A DNA stretch of 64,000 bases, taken from assembly GCA_002104905.1 (NCBI GenBank), contig MCFE01000073.1, forward strand, positions 1 through 64,000. Reading direction: 5' to 3'. The number at the start of each line of letters is the position of its first letter. Within the stretch, counting starts at the first letter, position 1. A model generated the notes under the pieces. It did no database searches. It saw only the letters and a program-made list of their open reading frames with translations, and was not told the DNA's origin. This document shows, one piece after another, positions 57,729-64,000 of this stretch. The position numbers and the translations under genes are program-made. Source of the stretch: Basidiobolus meristosporus CBS 931.73. Taxonomy: Eukaryota; Basidiobolomycota; Basidiobolomycetes; Basidiobolales; Basidiobolaceae.

Positions 57729-57739
57729 GGAACAAGTCT
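57729..57739 (-). repeat. terminal inverted repeat, right
   Basis: GGAACAAGTCT, exact inverse of 54307-54317, followed by the AAT duplication. Confidence 0.85.
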
Positions 57740-57792
57740 AATGTTTGCCATCAAATATATTGGATATGTTTGCACTTGATTGATACTGAGTG
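57740..57792 (-). mobile_element. outer end of CACTA copy A
   Basis: Continues copy A beyond the Harbinger insertion. Read on the minus strand it begins CACTCAGTATCAATCAAGTG, the same as the start of copy B at 60280 (CACTGAGTATCAATCAAGTG). A CACT start is typical of CACTA-type termini, but similarity may extend a few bases further out, so the exact end is tentative. Confidence 0.6.
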
Positions 57793-57834
57793 CAGTACCA
57801 CTACAAAGATGCTCCACCTGCAAAAGATTTAACC

Positions 57835-58713
57835 GGAGTCAGAAGATAGGGACAACCGCACCAATACTGCTTGACCTACCCTTCCACCAGGTAGGGATTG
57901 ACTTTGTTGGCCCCTTATGAAAACAAAGAAAGGAGAACAATATATATTAATTGCTACCAATTATTTCTCAAAGTGGGTAGAAGCCCAAGCCATCCAAAAT
58001 AAAGACCAGAAGACAACTGCCCAATTCATTCTAGAACACCTCATCTGCCAGCACAGATATCCTTAGATACTCTTGTCCAACAATGGTGGCTCCTTCCTGA
58101 TCAACACTGTGGCCCATTTGTGCAAAATGATGGGTGTGAAACAGGTCTTCATGGCCACGTATCACCCCCAGACCAACAGATTAACCAAGATGATGAACCA
58201 GACATGCTAATGTATACTAGAGAAGCTCCACTGGGAACTTCCCCAATTATGGGCCAAGCTATTCCCACTGACACTCCTAGCAATGTGTACAATACCAAAT
58301 GAAACAACCAGTATCTCCCCATACAAAGTTCTGTATGGACAAAGACCCAAGTGGTGTGAAGAGGCTGGATTGACAACGGAAGGTGTCCCCTCAACAACAC
58401 ATTACAACTATATAGAAAGGTTGATACACCATATTGCCCACATATACATAAAAGTATTTGAAAATGTTGACAAGCACCTTCCCCCTCCACCCAAAAGTAA
58501 GAAACTAACAGGACATAAGTAGAAACCAGGCAATAAAGTGTGGTACAATCAAACCGTTGCAGGCCTCAAGTTTTGCTCACAATTTACACCCCAATGGATT
58601 GGCCCTTGCACCATTATTAGTTTGGACCATGGGCCAAAGTACACCATCACCCTGAACAATAAGACAATCAGCAACGTAGCGCCAGCCCATCTGAAACCAA
58701 AGTGTGATTAAAC
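57835..58713 (+). pseudogene. Ty3/Gypsy integrase remnant
   Basis: Broken plus-strand frames give the retroelement integrase core and C-terminal region in order: LPFHQVGIDFVGPL with the first catalytic Asp, YFSKWVEAQAIQNKDQ, LLSNNGGSFLINTVAHLCKM where the second Asp of (S/T)DNG has become Asn, ATYHPQTNRLTKMMNQ where the Glu of the usual NGQVER has become Lys, then SPYKVLYGQRP and a GPCTIISLDHGPKYTI tail ending in NVAPAHLKPKCD. At least four stops interrupt it. Inactive. Confidence 0.8.
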
Positions 58714-60270
58714 AATTGTCAGGACAAGGATAGAGGCAGACACGGGATACATACAAAGTTTATTAGAGGAAATTTTAGTTGATATAGGTACAAATGATAT
58801 GCGCAAGGAAGTTTGCCTGAAGGGGAGAACAAAAGAATGCATATGGAAAGTGCTGAAGGAAACAGTTTACCCAAAACTGGCAGTACCCCTCCCACCAGCA
58901 AGAACCAAGATGATATCAAAAACAAGACCAACCTGCAAGTGTTGAGAGATATTGTACAAGCATTACATGCAACAAGAGCCACCTTTGAAGAGTTGTTTGC
59001 TGGAGCAATCACATTGATACAAGACATAATCAGAGAGGGACAAGACAAGTTACCCACACCAATACAAAGCATGGAGATACTACCTGAGACAACCATGTAC
59101 CACCTAAGAGGAGGTTCCTTGATCATTAAGGAGAAGGATGCTGCACTGATTCCCATATCCATACTGGACACAGTCAGATAGAAGACATAAGGAATCAACT
59201 GCTGCACCCTCACAAGACCTCAAGATCCCCCCTGTTTTGTTGCATACTTGCCATTAATAGGTACCATGGTTGTTGAGGTATATGCAGACCTGGTACAAGC
59301 CACAAGAGCACCAGAACTAGAACTCCCAATTGAAGGACTCCTCCAAGAAATTTGCAACCATCTTCAACTGCATTTCCAAGAAGGAACCATCTTAGAGAAG
59401 ATATGCAAACAAATTAAATACACCAGCCAGTTAACCCATGCAATCCACCAAGTTGCTGTGTTACAACTATTACAGTGGTTTACCATAGGACAACTCAGGA
59501 AGCAGTAGAGAGTCCAACTCCAACAAGCTGCACAAACTGCTGCGGACTCTGTAGAAACCATGAGGCAACTACAAAAGCACCTCAATTGTGCCACAATTTC
59601 TACAGAAGAACTACAATACATCTTGGAAGAAGCAAAAACTTGTTATCAACAATGGGTCACTGCTGACCAAGTGTATGCCCTCTTCAAAAGGTCCCCACCA
59701 TTATATTGAACACAAAAAGGACAAGACCCAATAATGTTTGCAAGATAAAGAAGCAAGACTTTATTGTGATATTGCACCTTTTTCATTCTCCAACCCTCCC
59801 AAGGTACTTACCCAGAACCCTATGGTTTGCCAACCATTTGGCTCTGTGGAAAACATCCCTCAAGCAATGCAAGCCACACCCCACTCTGCTGCCAAATGGT
59901 ATCAGGTATTTGCCCACAAGCCCCTTGCAAGTGACAACCAGCAATGGTACTATGGTGACTCCCCATGCTCTGTGAACAAAATTGACCCTGGAGAAGCAAG
60001 TTAGTCAAAGAACTTCAAGGACAAAGCTCCCTCTTAACCCCTGGGATATGTGAGTACTAAATGCAGTACCCACTCTTTGCCCAAGAGTTCTCTCCAGAGT
60101 CCTACCCAAAGTCCCCCAGTATCCTCCCTATGATCCCCCAATGCGCCCTCCCTCCTATCCCTGCCCTGATCTAGTTAGAACACTTACCATAACAGGAAGG
60201 TATTCACACTCCTATTTTATAACATATTGTCTATTATCTAAGCCCCCCCAAGTGATATATATATCTACCA
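58714..60270 (+). mobile_element. 3' part of the Gypsy remnant, with unassigned open frames
   Basis: Downstream of the integrase. Open frames at 58813-59181 (122 codons, MPEGENKRMHMESAEG onward, with LRDIVQALHATRATFEELFA) and 59248-59508 (LLQEICNHLQLHFQEG) look helical or coiled-coil-like; the latter continues past a stop as QQAAQTAADSVETMRQLQKH. They could be a gag-like or extra ORF of the element or its 3' region. I cannot identify LTRs in the window. Confidence 0.45.
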
Positions 60271-60279
60271 TTAGTACCA

Positions 60280-62345
60280 CACTGAGTATCAATCAAGTGC
60301 AAACATATCCAATATATTTGATGGCAAACATTATAAACAGCTAAGAAGCAAGGGCTACTCTGAAGGTATGTATGACTATGCCTTTGCCATAGCACTTGAC
60401 AGATTTTCATTAAACAAGCTCTCTACCAGCAAATCCTGCTGGCCACTGATTCTCATCAATCTGAATCTGCTGCCCATCTTAAGGTATCAGTGCAATGATC
60501 TGACGGTAGTCTCACTGGTATCTGGGCCTAAATCACAGTCCAACCTGGATAGCTACCTGCATCCATTGCTGGATGAATCTTGTATGCTTTCCAGTGGGAT
60601 AACAGTAAATGGCCGTCATGTAAAAGCTTATATTATTATCTGCACTGGAGATACCCCAGCCATCAGCAAGATAGTAGGTTTTTCCAGGCACAATGGATGG
60701 TATTGCTGTTGAATGTGTGAGATCCAGGGGATTTACTCCATAACTCACACACATTATTATTACCCAAACACCAGCACTAAGAACATCATCTTTCCATGAA
60801 GAGAACATACAGAAGTAAGCATGCAATTGCAGCATAGTTGGCAAGCTACAGGCCATTGGCTGGAATATGGAATCAATAGGAAACCAGAGATACTTAAGAT
60901 AGAGGGTATTTGTTGGAGCAAAAGCTTTCCACTGAGAGCAATGCATTTGCTTTTTAACAATATCCCTATACTGATGACCAAGTTGTACATGGAGCATTTC
61001 AAGCTAAATGAGCCCTTCAAGATACCTGAGAAATTTGAAAGAATTGGTAAGATATTACAAAGTATCTGCTACCCTAAGTACTTCTCACAGGCTCCAATTA
61101 ATATTCATATGCATATGCAACAATACAAATGCACAGACTGGATGAGCTGCATATGTATTTATTCAAGTGGTGTTCTGAAGCCATTTCTACTAAGAGTACA
61201 TTGCAAGCATTGGGAGTTATATATGGACATTGTAAAAATATTTATCCATAAGTGGATCACAACCTCCAACTTGACGCATCTACAGCTGTTGTGTCAGGAG
61301 TTTGTGATGGGATTTGAGCAGCTATACTACAAACATAAAGCTGACATGTAAATCTCTGCCACTACTGTATCCATTCTCTACTCCAAATTGCACAGTGTGA
61401 GGAGAATATTGGGCCTTGCTTCACCTTTTGGGAGTTTCCTATATAGCAGATGAGTGGGGAGATAGGAAGACAAGTCAAGTTGCAGGTACTACCATACCCC
61501 AGTCTCATCAAGAATATTAGCTTCAAGTCTGTCATGGATGTGATGAGTTGGCACATGGAGGACAGCCAGGAAGAGTTGGAAAATACTGAGGACAAATGTG
61601 CACATAGTGACACCTATGCCTATGGCATTAAGAAGCTAAGCAGCCCCAATACATGGGTAATAGGTTAAGTAATGCAAAGTTGGGTTGGGTGCAACAAGCA
61701 ACTGATTTTTATCAGGAAAACTCTACTAAGATATGCCTAACTTCTCATGGTCACAAGCTAGCTTCTACACCATTCAATATGGAATTCACACAAACAAAAG
61801 CCAGAACATACCTATATGGGGGACTAGAATCCAGTAGGGAGAAGGAATATAGTGGCTAAATACTGAGAATTTCTTTGCAGATATTCAGGAGGCATTCATA
61901 ACAGAAGTGGCAACAACCAAGCATATGTTTGCAAGATGTATATGTTACCAGCAGTACAAGGTATATAGCAACTTTGCAAGTATCACACTAAAAAGCCATA
62001 AAGTTGAGGTGATAGAAGTATGTCAATGGCGGCAGGTGTGCATGTTTGTAGAGGTTAGTAAGCAGGAGGCCATAGTTTTTTTTTATTCAAACTATATGTG
62101 GAATACCCAAGGTAGTAGTGGGTAAGCAAATAAAGAGGGGTGATTCTACAGTGGAATATATGAATTGCACAAGGGGAGGTAGAAAAAGTAAATACCATTT
62201 GGTAAGTTGGTACAGTAGCATTATACAGAACCAGTGGTGGCTATTATACTGCCAATATAATGCCATCAAAGTCTTGCTGCGAGGCTGTCAAAATACCATC
62301 AAGTTTCTTGTCATATAAGACAATTGTATGTCCTGGCCAATTGGA
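60280..62345 (+). mobile_element. decayed CACTA/Tnp2 element copy B (plus orientation)
   Basis: Inverted partner of copy A. It starts CACTGAGTATCAATCAAGTG and carries in order the Tnp2 pieces ALDRFSLNKLSTSKSCW, LLPILRYQCNDL, DTPAISKIVGFSRHNGWY, MHLLFNNIPILMTKLYMEHF, FVMGFEQLYYKHKADM, MSGEIGRQVKLQVLPYP and FARCICYQQYKVY. Similarity to copy A fades after about 62345. Several stops. Confidence 0.7.
60348..61351 (+). pseudogene. Tnp2-family transposase remnant, copy B
   Basis: The best-preserved Tnp2 region in the window: 60368-60712 is open (ALDRFSLNKLSTSKSCWP, LILINLNLLPILRY, LDSYLHPLLDES, IICTGDTPAISKIVG), then after stops 60821-61351 is open again (HWLEYGINRKPEILKIEG, SFPLRAMHLLFNNIPILM, EFVMGFEQLYYKH). 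This is the order found in fungal and plant Tnp2 proteins. Not functional as it stands. Confidence 0.7.
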
Positions 62346-62619
62346 TTGAGGTAAAATAGTAATAGATTGCTGAAAGACCACAACAATACTATGAAATATT
62401 ATCACAGCACCAATAAGATATTGTCAAGTTTTATCCCTTTATTTGGTTCTAAAACTAGTGAAACACCATTATGATCCCATCATAAGATTGTTAGGAGGGT
62501 GACTAATTATAAGCTGCTGTTATTGTGATGATCACTTTATGGGATCTTGATGGCTGATCTGGGTTGGATCCCCCTGCAGGACCAAATTATTTTTCATTGG
62601 GAATGCTGAGCATGTAGAT

Positions 62620-62880
62620 CTATGCTGCTACTGCATCCATTTGCTACACCATCTTACTTGGTGTGTTGAGAATGTTGGACCTTGCTTCACCTTTTTGAAG
62701 TTTCTCATGGAGTGGATGTGTGGGGAGATGGGAAGACAAGTCAAGTTGCAGGTACTATCATATCTTAATCTCATCAAAAATATTACCTTCAAGTCTGTCT
62801 TGATGTGATGAGTTGGCACATGGAGGACAGCCAGGAAGATTTAGAAAATACTGAGGACAGATGTGCACATAGAGATACCA
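62620..62880 (+). mobile_element. fragment of CACTA/Tnp2 element, copy C
   Basis: Repeats part of copy B around 61380-61600, including GGAGATGGGAAGACAAGTCA and GGAGGACAGCCAGGAAGA. Broken by frameshifts; only about 260 bp are clearly alignable by eye. Confidence 0.6.
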
Positions 62881-63409
62881 AAGCAGGCTGATTTTTCACC
62901 AATTGCCTCATATTCTGTTCTCCAATGTGTTCTAGCCTCCTATGTCATGTCTTTCTGCTTGATTCATGGACTTGAGTAGTGTGGAATTACTCAAGTACAA
63001 TAATCTTGCATTGTAACTTGTGTATATTGTGATATCTAGTTCTAGGAGTTATTTTTTGTCCATTTTTGCTCAATATTGAACAGCTCAGCTTAGTAAACAA
63101 GCGTCTGTCCTTGTCCAGAGTCTCTGTGTAATCCTCTGATGGGAACAATACCTCTTAGCTACAGAACTATAACCTTGATGCAGTCTTTTGACCGGATGAT
63201 TAGAGTTATTTAGCATAGGAAATACACTCAATATAATCCAGGTAGAAATGTGTTTGGAAGGACACTTGAGTAACTTCAAATCTAGTGAAATACAGCCCTT
63301 GTGTTTGTAGTATTGTATATCAGTATGAATATTGACTGGAGGCTGTGAGAAATACTTTGAGTAGTAGAAACTCTAAAATATCTTAGGTCAGATGATAGTT
63401 TCCCCGCAG

Positions 63410-63715
63410 ATTGCATTCATAATTCATCCAGCAATTGATACAGTTTGCTTTACAGGTTGGACAGTGGTCTAGGCCCAGTTACCAGTGTCACTGTTCTCAG
63501 ATTTCTTTGTGGTATTGTAGGATTGGTGGCTACTTCAGATTGATGCAAGTTAGTGGCTGGCAGGACTTACTGGCAGAGTACTTGATCATTGAGAATCTAT
63601 CAAGTGCAATGGTAATGGCATTGTCATACATAATTTCAAAGAAGCCCTTACTTCTAAGATGTTTTTAATGATTTTTATTAAATAAATTGGAAATGTTTGC
63701 ACTTGATGTACACTA
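63410..63715 (-). mobile_element. fragment of CACTA/Tnp2 element, copy D
   Basis: Minus-orientation match to the region of copy A near 54040-54306 and its outer end: the stretches around ATTCATCCAGCAATTGATAC, AGAATCTATCAAGTGCAATG and GCCCTTACTTCTAAGATG correspond, and it ends with the same AATGTTTGCACTTGAT sequence as copy A. More diverged than copies A and B. Confidence 0.6.
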
Positions 63716-64000
63716 TGTGTGGTGCTTCATAGCTTTATAATTTTTTTTGGACTGCACAAGCTACTTTAAATGGGGTACTACTGGAAGATATCTGCAGTGT
63801 GAACATTCTTTTCCTCTCAGAGGGTGGATTCCTGCCTAGTTGGACACCTGGCACTAGCAGTTTTTCTGATGTAAGTACAATACAACTGCTCACATACAAT
63901 GGTATTAGGACAGTCTCTGGGTCATGTGTTGTAAGCCACACAACAGCTGTCTGTTTGTACTAGGTAAAGGGTAGGTTGCACCCCAGAAAGATTTTGGCAA
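63716..64000. other. right-edge sequence, unassigned
   Basis: CpG-poor sequence like the rest of the transposon region. The minus-strand frame 63735-63941 has no feature I recognise. Probably more element-derived DNA continuing outside the window. Confidence 0.35.

Larger units (their letters stand above)
54307..57739. mobile_element. near-intact PIF/Harbinger-like DNA transposon
   Basis: A 3433-bp element with perfect 11-bp terminal inverted repeats, AGACTTGTTCC at 54307-54317 and GGAACAAGTCT at 57729-57739, flanked by AAT at 54304-54306 and 57740-57742. The empty site is seen in copy B near 60333-60338, where CAAACATTATAAACAG runs on unbroken. Because of the local TAAT, the duplication could equally be read as TAA, which fits the 3-bp TWA preference of PIF/Harbinger elements. 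Inside are a DDE transposase on the plus strand and a second protein on the minus strand, the two-gene layout typical of Harbinger. Near both ends short GTGCCA/TGGCAC or GCACAAT motifs recur, possible transposase-binding sites. Confidence 0.85.

Noticed and set aside
60240-60300. CACTA-type terminus exactly at CACTG with a 3-bp duplication
   Set aside because: Similarity between copies A, B and D may extend a few bases outside CACT, and I could not find matching 3-bp flanks, so the exact end and duplication are not claimed.

Overview
The window is nuclear DNA of a filamentous-type fungus. Evidence is the fungal gene set (MSS51, YHM2, AVL9, a Dal5-type permease, a CBM19-like chitin-binding module), many short GT-AG introns of about 40-75 nt (AVL9 resolves into 18 exons in 2.8 kb), the standard code, and Tnp2/CACTA, Harbinger, Gypsy and Copia remnants. 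The high intron density suggests an early-diverging lineage (Zoopagomycota or Mucoromycota), but this is inference and no species can be named.

Layout. 0.9-2.4 kb: sugar transporter. 3.6-4.5 kb: short-chain dehydrogenase with a one-base frame break just before its catalytic Tyr-x-x-x-Lys. 4.8-18.0 kb: one uninterrupted 4396-codon gene for a secreted Ser/Thr/His/Lys-rich tandem-repeat protein ending in a cysteine-rich chitin-binding-like module. 19.8-26.7 kb: Dal5-family permease, subtilisin-like protease and ADE4, all on the minus strand. 27.5-34.3 kb: compact housekeeping block of MSS51, AVL9, RPS15 and YHM2. 35.3-44.1 kb: Mei2-type RNA-binding protein, a GON7-like small protein and a long ARM-repeat plus SPRY protein with an N-terminal membrane segment. 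44.7-50.1 kb: PDB1, an orphan seven-helix membrane protein and ESF1.

From about 50.5 kb to the right edge the window is a graveyard of transposable elements with almost no host genes. Decayed CACTA/Tnp2 copies lie in both orientations around Copia gag and Gypsy integrase remnants. Nested in one CACTA copy is an almost intact 3433-bp PIF/Harbinger-like element with 11-bp perfect terminal inverted repeats and a 3-bp target duplication. Its transposase ORF is open and contains no CpG that I could find, whereas the accessory ORF of the same element is CpG-rich and carries one in-frame TGA.

How the genes relate: secretion and cell-surface functions (repeat protein, protease) sit beside nutrient transporters on the left. 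Mitochondrial functions (MSS51, YHM2, PDB1), ribosome and translation functions (RPS15, ESF1, candidate GON7), purine synthesis (ADE4) and late secretion (AVL9) are interleaved in the middle. There is no sign of a biosynthetic cluster or operon. Exon joins were made by eye from splice signals, phase and family conservation; they are internally consistent but not checked against transcripts. The most unusual items are the giant repeat protein, the CpG contrast inside the Harbinger element, the ARM-SPRY protein and the orphan seven-helix protein.
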